Origin: a virus
Length of the DNA stretch: 21,286 bases
Reading direction: 5' to 3' (one strand)
Virus record (IMG/VR): IMGVR_UViG_3300042691_022215
Location: 1-21,286 of that record
The notes under the pieces are model-generated. The model was not told the DNA's origin. It did not search any database and was given only the letters and a program-made list of their open reading frames with translations. The translations under genes and the position numbers were made by a program. Every line of letters begins with the position of its first letter. The first letter of the stretch is position 1. Shown in pieces: positions 1 through 9,254 of the stretch.

Positions 1-404
1 ATACCAATCTTCTACAGCTTGAGTTGAGTCTAGATTCTGGTTTCGCCCGAATCGGCACGTATGTTGGCGGCACTGAGGGCGGCACGTTTGCTGAGGCTTT
101 GCCCATCTTCTCGGTCAATAACATGTCTTTGGGTGTTAATCGCCGCAAGACCCGTGAGAACGTGGCTTATGCGAATCAAAACATCCTCACTGCGGGCGGA
201 ACTCACACAGGCGGCACTGAGCTTGATGTTTTGCGTGCCAAAGTAGCTGGCGTAACTATCCAAGCTGCGTCTGTTAATGCGGCGTCCGGCGAAAGAGGGA
301 TTGCCCCAAACACATACTATTTTAGAATCAGCACAGTTTCCGGCACTGATCCTATTGCCGGAGTATTCCGAGCAAGATGGGAAGAGCGCCCAGATAGCCT
401 ATAA
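1..404 (+). CDS. 3' end of an unidentified virion-region protein (partial)
   Basis: The frame is open from base 3 to the TAA at 402-404 and runs off the left edge, so the true start lies outside the window; the TTG at 24 is only an internal codon. The visible 133 residues are rich in Gly, Thr and Val (GTYVGGTEGGTF, AGGTHTGGTE) and end in an RARWEERP-like tail, the look of a beta-rich structural or decoration protein. It sits directly upstream of the gp10-like gene, where P22 carries coat and gp4, but it does not resemble P22 gp4. I do not recognise the family. A virion role is inferred from position only. Confidence 0.65.
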   Translation, partial: TNLLQLELSLDSGFARIGTYVGGTEGGTFAEALPIFSVNNMSLGVNRRKTRENVAYANQNILTAGGTHTGGTELDVLRAKVAGVTIQAASVNAASGERGIAPNTYYFRISTVSGTDPIAGVFRARWEERPDSL

Positions 405-413
405 GGATCAATC

Positions 414-554
414 ATGCCGCTCAAAAAAGGATATTCCTCCAAAACTGTGTCTGAGAACATCCGAAAGGAAATCAAAAGCGGCAAGCCTCAGAAACAAGCT
501 GTAGCCATTGCGCTTTCTGTTGCTAAAGATGCGAAGAAAAAGGCGAAGAAGTGA
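414..554 (+). CDS. small basic phage protein, 46 aa (DUF6496-like)
   Basis: ATG at 414 with a GGATCA Shine-Dalgarno-like stretch just upstream; the TGA at 552-554 overlaps the GTG start of the next gene (GTGA). The protein is very Lys-rich, starts [20 protein letters not shown] and contains [13 protein letters not shown], a sequence pattern I know from many short phage proteins of unknown function placed among virion genes; I believe this is the DUF6496-type family but cannot check. The Lys-rich C-terminus (AKKKAKK) would suit nucleic-acid contact. Function unknown. Confidence 0.8.
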   Translation: MPLKKGYSSKTVSENIRKEIKSGKPQKQAVAIALSVAKDAKKKAKK

Positions 555-1957
555 AAATCCCCATTGTCTCCGGCATCTATACCGATCCTGACGCCACGTT
601 TAGGACAAGCTACCCTATCAATCTGATCCCCGTTCCAAAACAAACCGGAATCAATGAAGGCTATCTTGCTCCTAGCCGTGGCATTGACCTTTTCGGCACT
701 GGTCCGGGGACTGATCGGGGTGGGATTGTTTGGAATGGCACGCACTATCGGGTGATGGGCACGAAACTTGTGTCTGTGTCTGATAGTGGCTCCATTACCG
801 CGCTTGGTGATGTTGGCTCTGGCGGTCAAGTAACGCTTGATTACTCATTCGACCGTCTTGCTGTTTCTTCTGGTGGGCGTTTGTACTACTGGAATGGCAC
901 ACTAACCCAGGTTACTGATCCTGATCTAGGTAACGTGCTGGATCACTGCTGGATTGATGGCTATTTCATCACGACCGATGGTGAATTCCTCGTTCAAACC
1001 GAGCTAAACGACCCGGCACAAGTGGACCCGCTCAAATACGGCTCTTCTGAATCAGACCCAGACCCGGTTAAGGGCATCATTCGGCTGAATAACGAGCTTG
1101 TCGCGGTCAATCGGCACACCGTCGAGACATTCTCCAATGTCGGCGGCACTGGTTTTGCTTTCGCCCGCATCGATGGTGCTGTTGTTCAAAAGGGCGCAGT
1201 TGGAACCTATGCATTCTGCGAATTCATGGACTCCATTGCACTGGTAGGCGGCGGCAGGAATGAAGCTATCGGAGTCTGGATGGCCGCAACTGGCGGCGCT
1301 CAGAAACTATCTACCGCTGAGATTGACACGATTCTTGCAGAGTTCACTGAGGCTGAATTATCCGAAATTATCTTGGAAAAGGTAATCGACCGGAATCATG
1401 CATTTCTGTACCTCCATCTGCCCGACCGTACTTTAGTATTCGATGGAAATGCGTCCAGGGAGCTTCAAACCCCCTGCTGGCATATCCTGACATCTAGCCT
1501 TGATGGGTATTCCACCTATCGGGCTAGGAACCATGTCTATGTTGGTGATAAGTGGATTGCTGGCGACCCGACAAGCTCTAATCTCGGTAAGTTGACGCTT
1601 GCTCATTCCAAGCAATACGGGCAGGACGTTTACCACGAGTTCGGATGTCCGGTTCTCTATGCCGAGGGTAACGACGCGATCATTCACGAGCTAGAGCTAG
1701 CCTGTTTGCCGGGAAGAACTACTCTTAGCGCCAATCCGTCTATCTGGGCTCGATGGAGCGAGGATGGAGAAACGTGGAGCCAATACCGCATCATCCAAGG
1801 CGGCAAGCAAGGACAACGTGATAAGCGCATTGCATGGCGAAAGCTGGGCAAGGTTCGCGCCTATCGTTATCACCAGTTCCGGTGGCAGTCTGATGCTCAC
1901 ATGAGCGTTACTAGACTTGAGGCCGCGCTAGAGCTGCTAAACACGAGGCCGCAATGA
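551..1957 (+). CDS. 10: P22 gp10-like packaged DNA stabilisation (tail hub) protein
   Basis: 468 aa, close to the 472 aa of P22 gp10. In P22 this protein forms the hexameric hub under the portal that closes the capsid after packaging and holds the needle and tailspikes. The sequence shows the family pattern: an N-terminal PINLIPVPK segment, GYL.PSRGI, a series of beta-propeller-like strands ([22 protein letters not shown]), the VQKGAVGTY motif near residue 215 that matches VQKGIAGTY of gp10, and a C-terminal [13 protein letters not shown] that matches the KRVLWKRVGRIR of gp10. The start is GTG at 551, overlapping the previous stop; no ATG in frame fits better. It is followed by a gene with ATGA overlap. 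Confidence in the family is high from both similarity and gene order. Confidence 0.92.
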   Translation: MKIPIVSGIYTDPDATFRTSYPINLIPVPKQTGINEGYLAPSRGIDLFGTGPGTDRGGIVWNGTHYRVMGTKLVSVSDSGSITALGDVGSGGQVTLDYSFDRLAVSSGGRLYYWNGTLTQVTDPDLGNVLDHCWIDGYFITTDGEFLVQTELNDPAQVDPLKYGSSESDPDPVKGIIRLNNELVAVNRHTVETFSNVGGTGFAFARIDGAVVQKGAVGTYAFCEFMDSIALVGGGRNEAIGVWMAATGGAQKLSTAEIDTILAEFTEAELSEIILEKVIDRNHAFLYLHLPDRTLVFDGNASRELQTPCWHILTSSLDGYSTYRARNHVYVGDKWIAGDPTSSNLGKLTLAHSKQYGQDVYHEFGCPVLYAEGNDAIIHELELACLPGRTTLSANPSIWARWSEDGETWSQYRIIQGGKQGQRDKRIAWRKLGKVRAYRYHQFRWQSDAHMSVTRLEAALELLNTRPQ

Positions 1958-2292
1958 CAATCCTAACAAACAAGCCTCTAGACCGAGAACGCCTAACCAA
2001 GATTGCGGGCGGCGATTTCAAATCGCTCAAGTATCTGGAGGACTTGTTTAGAGATGCCCAAGCCCTTCTAGACGGCATCCAGCAAGCCCAAGCAACGGCA
2101 GATTCCGCACAGGCCGATGCGCTGCAAGCTATTCAGGATGCTGTTCAATCACACTCCCAGGCGCTAATGGCTAAATCCCTAGCCATTCAAGCACTGGAAG
2201 AGGCAAACATGCAGCAATCAGCCCTTATCTATCGGCTGTGGTCTAGAATCAACGTCCTAGAGGCCCGTATTAACTCGCTTGAGGTTTCGTAA
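1954..2292 (+). CDS. coiled-coil protein at the tail-needle position
   Basis: 112 aa, ATG at 1954 overlapping the gp10 stop (ATGA). From about residue 30 to the end the protein is almost entirely helical, Ala/Gln-rich with heptad spacing of hydrophobic residues (QALLDGIQQAQATADS, AIQALEEANMQQSALIYRL, INVLEARINSLEV), typical of a trimeric coiled coil. In P22 the next gene after gp10 is gp26, the trimeric coiled-coil needle of 233 aa; this protein has half that length and no recognisable knob domain. I infer a needle or needle-shaft role from position and helix pattern; direct similarity to gp26 is not evident. Confidence 0.7.
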   Translation: MTILTNKPLDRERLTKIAGGDFKSLKYLEDLFRDAQALLDGIQQAQATADSAQADALQAIQDAVQSHSQALMAKSLAIQALEEANMQQSALIYRLWSRINVLEARINSLEVS

Positions 2293-2633
2293 TGCCAGCC
2301 ACTCCTAAAGTATTGATTCCGATGCAGGATATTCCTGCCGTATCGGCTAATGCCTATGTCTCTCCCTCTACCGGCAAAGGCACGTGGGTTGACCAATTCG
2401 ATGTGACTAATTACTCGGCTGGCGCGATTACGGTTGATGTGTGGCTGATTCCAGCCGGTGGCTCCGAAGCGAACTCTAATCAACGAGTTAGGTTGAAATC
2501 CGTTGCGAAGGATGCAACCGCAGACTTGACCGAGGTTGTCGGTTCGTTCCTGAACCCTGGCGACACGATCAAATGGAAGGCAAGCGCTGCAACTTCGATC
2601 AATGGCGGCGCGTCCGGTCGGGAAATTACGTGA
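2292..2633 (+). CDS. small beta-rich putative virion protein
   Basis: 113 aa. The ATG shares its first A with the preceding TAA (TAATG), and a GAGG sits about ten bases upstream. The sequence alternates short hydrophobic strands and Gly/Ser/Asn turns (VDQFDVTNYSAGAITVDVWL, LIPAGGSEANSNQRV, FLNPGDTIKWKASA), a pattern fitting an immunoglobulin-like or jelly-roll sandwich. PGDTIKW-type motifs occur in several small phage surface proteins. It lies between the coiled-coil gene and the gp14-like gene, so a head, needle-tip or tail-accessory role is likely. The exact function is unknown. Confidence 0.7.
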   Translation: MPATPKVLIPMQDIPAVSANAYVSPSTGKGTWVDQFDVTNYSAGAITVDVWLIPAGGSEANSNQRVRLKSVAKDATADLTEVVGSFLNPGDTIKWKASAATSINGGASGREIT

Positions 2634-3079
2634 TCGAATTTGAGCCGATCAATCACGACGATGAGCGGCTTTCCCACCTCTTTCAAGACCCATACATCAG
2701 GCGCGTAGGCTATGACGACCGACCGGCTCAGGCGATTGACCATCCTGCCGTTCATTACTTTGCTGTGCTGGTTGATGGTCGATTTGTCGGCGCTTACGCT
2801 CTTATCGAATCAGGATTTCACGACTGGGATGTGCATTCGTATCTAACGAAAGAATGCATGCCGATTAGCCGAGTTATTGGCAGAGACTTCATCCGATACG
2901 CTTTTGATTGCCTCCCTATCGCAAGGCTCACTGCTTTAATTTTGGGCAATCTGCAATCAGCAGTAAACTATTGCCTGAAAGTAGGGTTTTCCTACGAGGG
3001 TTTTAAGCGTGATGCGCTGATGAAGGATGGAAGGCTAATCGGCTTGCATATTCTCGGGATCACAAGGAAAGAATCATGA
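2630..3079 (+). CDS. 14: gp14-like protein, GNAT/DUF2824 type
   Basis: 149 aa if started at GTG 2630, which overlaps the previous stop (GTGA); an in-frame ATG at 2573 would put 60 bases inside the preceding gene and is less likely. The fold follows the GNAT acetyltransferase plan: an early helix, the strands YFAVLVDGRFVGAYAL, ESGFHDWDVHSYL, then LTALILGNLQSAVNYCLKVGFSYEGF, which is the acetyl-CoA-fold ending (N..A...C.K.GF..EG). P22 gp14, required for virion assembly, belongs to a DUF2824 family that sits at this same place between gp26 and gp7. I therefore assign it as the gp14 equivalent by position and fold pattern; whether it binds acetyl-CoA is open, since no clear R/QxxGxG/A loop is visible. 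Confidence 0.75.
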   Translation: MIEFEPINHDDERLSHLFQDPYIRRVGYDDRPAQAIDHPAVHYFAVLVDGRFVGAYALIESGFHDWDVHSYLTKECMPISRVIGRDFIRYAFDCLPIARLTALILGNLQSAVNYCLKVGFSYEGFKRDALMKDGRLIGLHILGITRKES

Positions 3080-3687
3080 GCTTTGTCGGGAACGTACTCG
3101 GGTCTCTTACCGGGGCAAATAAGCAGGCAAAAGCAGCACAGCAGGCGGCCCAGACGCAAGCCGAGAGTGCTCAGGCTGGCATTGCCGAGCAGCGGCGACA
3201 GTTTGACGAAATCGTCAAGCTAATGGCTCCATTCGTCAGTGGTGGTGCTCAAGCATTTGAGGCTCAGAAGAATCTGGCTGGCCTTGGTGGTGCCGGTTCT
3301 CAGCAAGCGGCTATTGATGCAATTCAAGGCTCTCCGATGTTCACCAGCCTTGCAGGACAGGGCCAGAATGCGATTCTTCAGAATGCATCGGCTACTGGTG
3401 GTCTGCGTGGTGGGAATGTGCAGAACTCCCTCGCCGGGTTCAATACAAACCTTCTCAATAGCCTGATTCAACAGCAGTTCTCCAATCTTGGCGGGTTGTC
3501 TAGCATGGGTCAAGCATCTGCGGCTGGTCAGGCTTCTGCCGGTCAAGCAACTGGCGGCAACATCGCCAATCTGCTTCAACAGCAAGGCGCTGCCTTGGCT
3601 GGCGGTCAAGTTGCTGCCGGGTCTGCCGGTCGCAATGCTTTCGGTGATATTCTCAAGCTTGGCGGTGTTATTGGAGGGTTCTTCTAA
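3076..3687 (+). CDS. 7: gp7-like DNA ejection (injection) protein
   Basis: 203 aa, ATG at 3076 overlapping the previous stop, with AAGGAAAG as ribosome binding site. The sequence is rich in Ala, Gln and Gly: an Ala/Gln helical N-terminus (KAAQQAAQTQAESAQAG), the APF segment near residue 52, ILQNASATGGLRGGNVQNSL, then SNLGGLSSMGQASAAGQASAG and a Gly-rich hydrophobic end. This matches P22 gp7 in composition, size (229 aa in P22) and in the ATGGL/GQA pattern. Such proteins are carried in the particle and released into the periplasm with gp16 and gp20 to let DNA cross the envelope. P22 gp7 loses an N-terminal leader in assembly; no clear equivalent leader is seen here. Confidence 0.85.
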   Translation: MSFVGNVLGSLTGANKQAKAAQQAAQTQAESAQAGIAEQRRQFDEIVKLMAPFVSGGAQAFEAQKNLAGLGGAGSQQAAIDAIQGSPMFTSLAGQGQNAILQNASATGGLRGGNVQNSLAGFNTNLLNSLIQQQFSNLGGLSSMGQASAAGQASAGQATGGNIANLLQQQGAALAGGQVAAGSAGRNAFGDILKLGGVIGGFF

Positions 3688-5099
3688 TGGCAATCGGTCC
3701 TATCCAATATCTGCCGCAAACTGATCCTTTTGCGGGCGTGGCCGAGTCTTTTCAATTCGGACAGCAAATCCGCCAGATGCGTGATGCTCGCGCCGCTCAG
3801 GAGCAAGCAAAAGCACTTGAAGAGCAGTACCGCACTGACGTTTCTAACGTTCTTCAAAACCCTAGCGCCCGTGGTTTCTCTGAGCTGATTGCGAAGTACC
3901 CAAAGAGCCGGGAGGCATTCGAGGCATCGTGGAAAGGCATTAGCGAAGAACAGCGACAAGGCGAGCTGCGAGACACTGGCGAGATTATTGCAAGCCTGAC
4001 GACTGGCAACCCTGATGCAGCCATCGGCAAGATTCAATCGCGGATTGAGCTGATGGACAAACAAGGCGCAGATTCTTCCCAGCTGAAAGTGATGCTGGAT
4101 CAGATCAAGACTGATCCTAAAAGCGCCCGTTCTTACCTGATGTTCACTGCCGCTCATTTGCCGGGTGGCGACAAGCTGCTAGAGAACATCGGCAAGATTG
4201 AAGAGCAGCAACGCAAGACTGGAGCAGCACCGGCAGAACTGGCCAAAACGATTGCAGAGGCCAGAAAGACGGCGGCTGAAGCATCCAAGGCCGAGACTGG
4301 CGCCAAGTATGAAGAGCGCGTAATCCAATCGCAATTGGAAGAGCGCGGATGGAATGTCAAGAACCTGCGATCCCAGATCAGCGACCGTGCGGAGGCGCGA
4401 AAGCTTGACCGGGAGCGGCTTAATCTTGAGGCCACAAAATTCCTGGCCGAGACAGAAGCCAAAGCCGCTGACATTGGAGAAGCAGGCAAGAAGCTAGTCA
4501 ATGAGGCCGCAATTGCCGGGTCTACTGCGAAGCTTGGCGAAGAGCGCGCAAAAGATTTGGCTGATCGAATCACCCAGATTGGCGGTTCGTGGGGCGCTGC
4601 TGGTAGTTTTGCAGAATGGCTAAAGCGGTCTACCGGCACAGAAGGCGCTGTTAGTGAGTTGCGCCGGGAATACACTCGCCTTCGCAACACGACGATTAAG
4701 CAGTATCTCCCTCCTGGCCCTGCGACTGACAAGGATATTGCATTGGTTCAGCAGGGATTGCCAGAGTCCACATCCAATCCTGAGGTCATCAAGTCTTTCC
4801 TGACCGGCGTTGCCAAGACATACGCAGCAGAGTCTGCTATTGAACGCGCTAAGGCTGATTTTGTGGCAAATAATCGTGGCACGCTTGGGCGGGCTAAAAC
4901 CACATTCACGGCCAATGGCGTAACCGTCAAGCCCGGCGATGACTTTGCGGACGTTGCCAAGCGTGCGGCAGAAGTCGCCATTCGTGACTATGCGCCACCC
5001 AAGGAACGATTGAGCGTGGTTGACCAGATTCCTCGTGGTGCAGGTGGTCCTGGCAGTCCTGCGCAGGTTGTCGTTGACTTCAACTCATTGAAGAACTGA
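3687..5099 (+). CDS. 20: gp20-like DNA ejection protein
   Basis: 470 aa, against 471 aa for P22 gp20. The ATG shares an A with the previous TAA (TAATG) and a GGAGGG lies eight bases upstream. The N-terminus has FAGVAESFQFGQQIRQMRDARAAQEQ, a start typical of this group, followed by long charged, Ala/Glu/Lys-rich helices from about residue 170 to 300 that look like coiled coil. The C-terminal third (residues about 310-470) is more globular. It lies second in the gp7-gp20-gp16 order found in P22, where the three proteins are ejected ahead of the genome. The assignment rests on order, length and composition. Confidence 0.82.
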   Translation: MAIGPIQYLPQTDPFAGVAESFQFGQQIRQMRDARAAQEQAKALEEQYRTDVSNVLQNPSARGFSELIAKYPKSREAFEASWKGISEEQRQGELRDTGEIIASLTTGNPDAAIGKIQSRIELMDKQGADSSQLKVMLDQIKTDPKSARSYLMFTAAHLPGGDKLLENIGKIEEQQRKTGAAPAELAKTIAEARKTAAEASKAETGAKYEERVIQSQLEERGWNVKNLRSQISDRAEARKLDRERLNLEATKFLAETEAKAADIGEAGKKLVNEAAIAGSTAKLGEERAKDLADRITQIGGSWGAAGSFAEWLKRSTGTEGAVSELRREYTRLRNTTIKQYLPPGPATDKDIALVQQGLPESTSNPEVIKSFLTGVAKTYAAESAIERAKADFVANNRGTLGRAKTTFTANGVTVKPGDDFADVAKRAAEVAIRDYAPPKERLSVVDQIPRGAGGPGSPAQVVVDFNSLKN

Positions 5100-5100
5100 T

Positions 5101-7017
5101 ATGGACGTTCAACTGCCAAACGGAATCATTCTCCGAAACGTCCCGGAGAATGCCACAAAGTCTGAAATCATCTCCAAACTCAAAGCCAATGGCTACGAGG
5201 TTCCTGCCGATTGGCTTCCTGCAAAGGAAGAGTCTAGGAGCATCGGACAGCAAGTTGTCGGCGCTGGTGAGGCTGCATTGACTGCTGCCACGGGGGCAAC
5301 TGGTGGCACTGTCGGGGCTATTGGCGGTGCGCTGAAGGGCTTGGCCGAACAAATCCTATCCGGAAACTTCGGTACGCCTCAAGCTGCCAATCTGGTAGAG
5401 AAAGCATCGCAAGAAGGCGCACAGGCTCTGACGTATCAGCCGCGAACTCAAGCAGGTCAAGAGATTGTTCAAGACGTTCTTGCGCCCGTAGGGCAGGCTC
5501 TGGCGCCTTTGGCTGGTCTTGCGCCTCAAATGGCTGGCATTGCACGGGCTAGCGAAGTGCTCAAGCCTAGTGCTGGTGCTGCTGGTCAGATTGCGTCTGC
5601 CGGTGCGAAGCGTGGCGTATCTGCTGCCGCATCAGCCACCACAAACGCATATAAATCGGCCGGCGACAAAATCTCGTCAGCCTTCGGCATTGATTCCGCG
5701 CCAAAAGGCAAGGCATCTGGCGGCTCTGTTGGCGCTGCTGGTGCGGAAATGGCAACTCAGATTGATGAGACGGCAAAAAGCCTTCCCGTCCCCCTGAACT
5801 TGACCGAGGGCATGGTTACTCGCAACCCCGATCAGTTGCGATTTGAGCGGCAACAGATGGGGCGCCCTATTGGTGAACCTCTGCGCGAAGCCGTGTCCGG
5901 ATTGAATCGCGGTCTTGCTCAGAACCTTGAGGCCATGATTGATAGAACTGGTGCGGCGGCTCCTAGCTTTTTGGAGACTGGCCGCGCTGTAAATGCCCCG
6001 CTTGTCAAGGCAGTTGCCCAATCCAAGGCGAAATACCGCTCGCTATACAACCAAGCCGACGAAGCCGGGCAGTTGTCTGATCCAGTCGATTTCGCGCCTG
6101 TTGTTCAGTATCTCAATGAGAACCGTGGCGGCAGAAGCTCTGCGCCTATCATGAATGTGCTGGCCGACCAGCTAAAGGTTAGAGAGGTCGGAGGCGGATC
6201 AATTACCGATGGCACTCTTTATGCTGGTCCGATGAATCTCAAGCAAGCGGAAGCGCTGCGCAAGGATATCAATCGATTCGTCAAGGACGTTGATCCTAAC
6301 GATGTTCGCGTGGCCTCGGACCTGCGCTCGCTCATTGACAAGCAAACGGAAGGGCTTGGCGGCGACTTGTACAAGGAAGCTCGCAAGGCTAGGCAGCGTC
6401 ATGCACAACTGTTTGACAACAATGCAGTTGTCCGTGATTTGCTTGCCACACGAAAAGGTACGGCAGATCGAAAGGTAGCATTTGAAGACGTATTCAATCG
6501 AACCATTCTCAATGGCTCGCGTGAAGACTTGAGCATGCTACGCCGCACTTTGCAGATTGCTGGCGGTGAAGAAGGAGCGCAAGCGTGGCGAGAGCTTCAA
6601 GGCGCAACGCTGCGAAAAATCCTTGATGACGCGACTGGTGGCGTTACTACAGACCAGAATCGGGTCGCTGTTTTCTCCGCCCCAAAGCTGAACAATGCAA
6701 TCCGTCAACTCGACGCGGATAGCAAGCTAGATTTTGTTCTCGGCAAAAAGGGCGCACAGACTCTGCGAGATTTGAACGAGGTTGCAAAAGCCATCGAAAC
6801 GCTGCCGCCTGGAACCGTTAGTTCTAGTGGCTCTGCTGAAGCATTCATCGCTGCAATTGCCGAGGCTGGAGTTACCGGATCGCTTACTGGCATTCCAGTG
6901 CCAGTCGCAAGCGTTCTTCGCGTAGGTGTTCAGCATGTGAAAGACCAGAAAGTAAAAGCCCGCATCCAACAGGCTTTGCGGCAAAATGAGCGCCAACCGC
7001 AACAGGTGAATCAATGA
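5101..7017 (+). CDS. 16: gp16-like DNA ejection protein
   Basis: 638 aa (P22 gp16 has 609). ATG at 5101, one base after the previous TGA. The first 45 residues (MDVQLPNGIILRNVPENATK to about GYEVP) form a compact domain often seen at the start of phage ejection proteins. It is followed by a long Ala/Gly-rich stretch with membrane-like segments (EAALTAATGATGGTVGAIGG, near residues 58-80, and APVGQALAPLAGLAPQMAG, 128-150), then charged helices. P22 gp16 is the ejection protein that can disturb membranes and help DNA enter; the hydrophobic glycine-rich stretches fit this. It closes the ejection trio and its TGA overlaps the tailspike start. Confidence 0.82.
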   Translation: MDVQLPNGIILRNVPENATKSEIISKLKANGYEVPADWLPAKEESRSIGQQVVGAGEAALTAATGATGGTVGAIGGALKGLAEQILSGNFGTPQAANLVEKASQEGAQALTYQPRTQAGQEIVQDVLAPVGQALAPLAGLAPQMAGIARASEVLKPSAGAAGQIASAGAKRGVSAAASATTNAYKSAGDKISSAFGIDSAPKGKASGGSVGAAGAEMATQIDETAKSLPVPLNLTEGMVTRNPDQLRFERQQMGRPIGEPLREAVSGLNRGLAQNLEAMIDRTGAAAPSFLETGRAVNAPLVKAVAQSKAKYRSLYNQADEAGQLSDPVDFAPVVQYLNENRGGRSSAPIMNVLADQLKVREVGGGSITDGTLYAGPMNLKQAEALRKDINRFVKDVDPNDVRVASDLRSLIDKQTEGLGGDLYKEARKARQRHAQLFDNNAVVRDLLATRKGTADRKVAFEDVFNRTILNGSREDLSMLRRTLQIAGGEEGAQAWRELQGATLRKILDDATGGVTTDQNRVAVFSAPKLNNAIRQLDADSKLDFVLGKKGAQTLRDLNEVAKAIETLPPGTVSSSGSAEAFIAAIAEAGVTGSLTGIPVPVASVLRVGVQHVKDQKVKARIQQALRQNERQPQQVNQ

Positions 7018-9254
7018 AGCAAGTAATCAATCCTATCCAGTTTTTTGCAGACTCGCGCGGGTTGCCGCTTGATGCTGGATATGTGTATATCGGACAGCCG
7101 AACCTAAATCCAATTACAAATCCAATCACTGTATATTTTGATGCGGCCCTGACAATTCCCGCCGCGCAGCCGCTTCGCACCCTTGCTGGTCGTATTGTCC
7201 GCAATGGTGCCCCGTCTATTCTTTATACAAGCCTTGAATCTTATTCAATGGTAGTAAAGGACAAAAACGGGGTAACGCTCATCAATATTCCAGATGCGTC
7301 TGGAGATTCTAATCTCGCCACATTGCTTGCGCAGAATACTGGTGCAGGTCTTATTGGTCACGGCTTTACAGTTAACTACGCTTTGGGAACTGTTGGGCGT
7401 GCGATCAATGATCTGTGCTTTCAGGTGCATGACACTGGCACCGCTGCCGGTAATTGCGCAGCGATCAATGCAGCAATCGCGTTCGTAAGCGCTGGCACTA
7501 ATATTTATTTGCCAGATGCAATGGATTTGGATAGCACGGTGACAATTAATGTCAACAAGGCTATTACCATCAGAGGCAACCCCAACAAGAAACTTCGTTT
7601 TACAAGCACTGTTGGCTCTGGAGTTTTGCCGATCAATATTACAGCTTCTGGGGCTGTAATTGAGGATTGCTGGTTTAGCGGTGAATTGATTGTTAATACA
7701 AACAATCCACTTGATACGGTCTATTACATTAGATCAGATGTATCTGGAGCCACTATTAGGAATAACAGATTTACAGACTTCCCTGTTTATCGAGTTCCTG
7801 CCGTCAGCCTAAAAGAAGACACTTCTCTAAACACAAATGATTGGTTTGTGTTTGAGGGAAACTATTGCCGCAATACTGGCGGCGGCGTGCTTACTGTCAC
7901 CAGTAATAGCCGCATCGTCAATAATTCTTTTTTTGAATCCACTGATACGGCCATTGCTATCAATGGCATGGGCGCACGCCACACGACCGGCGCCGTGATC
8001 GTCGGCAATGTCATCGTGACAAATGCCAAGGTGGGGCCTTACCTGATCGCTATTGAGGGGTCGGCAGATCAAACCATTACCGGCAACTATGTTCATAGCG
8101 CCTATGGACAGGCTCTGTCTGCGATTGACGTTGACCCAGGTACGCAAACCGCCGAGAAGCTTGGCGTTATTAGCGGCAATGTTTTCCGTTGTGAGACTAC
8201 GGCAGACACTGATCCGCGCACTTTGGTTCAGATTGGCGCCTTCTACTACGATGGCTCAATCACTGGCAATGCATTCCGAGGAGCGCCTGGAGTCGGGACA
8301 AATGCTTCCCAACTGCTTGTTTCGCTTGGCAATCACCTGGTGTCAGGAAACGATTTTGATACGGGCCATACGCCTACCGCAAACGCTTATGCGGTGATTG
8401 ACTATCAACCCGCGTCCGTTGCTGGAATGCTTAACGTTCGCGGGAATACCATCACAACCACGCGAGCAGCCCGCGCAATTGGGTCAACATTTACCGGCAA
8501 TTTTTCCAGTGGCTCAAACCTATTTTTCAGCGATAACGCGCTGATTAATGGGGGGGCTTTCTGCTCAATCATGGTTGATGCACCGGCCAACGGCGCAGCA
8601 GTGGACCCAAATCTAGCTGAGTGCTTCGGGAATACGGTTATTGGAACTGCAATCCCAACCATGATTAATGGTTTGGTGTTTAATTCCCAATTGCAGCACT
8701 ATGGCCGAGATAGTGTTATGTTTTCTGGCGTTGGGTCTGCTGGTCGAACGGTTCGCTCCCCCGCTTCATTTACCGGCATCAATTACTACTCCGACAGTAT
8801 TACCGCCGCAGGTACTGGCTGGCGGCATCTTTCTTGCACATCCAGCACGGGCGGGACTGAAAACCTTGCGATTCTGGGTAATGGCAACGTGCAAAACGCC
8901 AACAACAGCTACGGCGCTTTGTCTGATATTAAGCTCAAGCAAGACATTGTTGATGCAGGTTCACAGTGGGGCGATATTAAAGCATTGCGCCTTCGCAAAT
9001 ATCGATTCAAAAACAACCCAACAGGCCCGCTACAAATTGGCCTGATTGCTCAAGAGGCAGAAATCACAAGCCCCGGTTTGATTGATGAAACGCCTGATTC
9101 TGTCGTCTCTAATGGTGAAGTTACGCAGACCGGCGAGACAACCAAAACCATTAAATACAGTGTGCTTTACATGAAAGCGGTCGGCGCACTGCAAGAAGCC
9201 ATGCAGCGAATTGAATCGCTTGAGGCAAAGATTGACGCACTAACAAAGAACTGA
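7014..9254 (+). CDS. tailspike: P22-type head-binding domain, beta-helix, S74 chaperone
   Basis: 746 aa. Residues 1-105 match the P22 tailspike head-binding domain in plan (NPIQFFADSRGLPLDAGYVYIGQ, a QPL-AGRIV-NG core, then LESYSMVVKDKNG). Residues about 165-530 are a ladder of parallel beta-helix rungs (IRNNRF, IVNNSF, IVGNVI, ITGNYV, ISGNVF, ITGNAF, VSGNDF, VRGNTI). Residues 637-746 are a peptidase S74 intramolecular chaperone: SDIKLK gives the Ser637/Lys642 pair with the five-residue spacing of the catalytic dyad, and cleavage is expected just before Ser637. The released domain ends in a coiled coil (ALQEAMQRIESLEAKIDAL). The spike binds and probably degrades a host surface polysaccharide; the substrate is not readable. 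It overlaps the gp16 stop and the endolysin start. Confidence 0.9.
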   Translation: MKQVINPIQFFADSRGLPLDAGYVYIGQPNLNPITNPITVYFDAALTIPAAQPLRTLAGRIVRNGAPSILYTSLESYSMVVKDKNGVTLINIPDASGDSNLATLLAQNTGAGLIGHGFTVNYALGTVGRAINDLCFQVHDTGTAAGNCAAINAAIAFVSAGTNIYLPDAMDLDSTVTINVNKAITIRGNPNKKLRFTSTVGSGVLPINITASGAVIEDCWFSGELIVNTNNPLDTVYYIRSDVSGATIRNNRFTDFPVYRVPAVSLKEDTSLNTNDWFVFEGNYCRNTGGGVLTVTSNSRIVNNSFFESTDTAIAINGMGARHTTGAVIVGNVIVTNAKVGPYLIAIEGSADQTITGNYVHSAYGQALSAIDVDPGTQTAEKLGVISGNVFRCETTADTDPRTLVQIGAFYYDGSITGNAFRGAPGVGTNASQLLVSLGNHLVSGNDFDTGHTPTANAYAVIDYQPASVAGMLNVRGNTITTTRAARAIGSTFTGNFSSGSNLFFSDNALINGGAFCSIMVDAPANGAAVDPNLAECFGNTVIGTAIPTMINGLVFNSQLQHYGRDSVMFSGVGSAGRTVRSPASFTGINYYSDSITAAGTGWRHLSCTSSTGGTENLAILGNGNVQNANNSYGALSDIKLKQDIVDAGSQWGDIKALRLRKYRFKNNPTGPLQIGLIAQEAEITSPGLIDETPDSVVSNGEVTQTGETTKTIKYSVLYMKAVGALQEAMQRIESLEAKIDALTKN

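Noticed and set aside
4154-4732. Open frame of 192 codons on the minus strand
   Set aside because: Antisense to the gp20-like gene and rich in Ser, Arg and Ala, as expected from the reverse of a helical Ala/Glu-rich gene.
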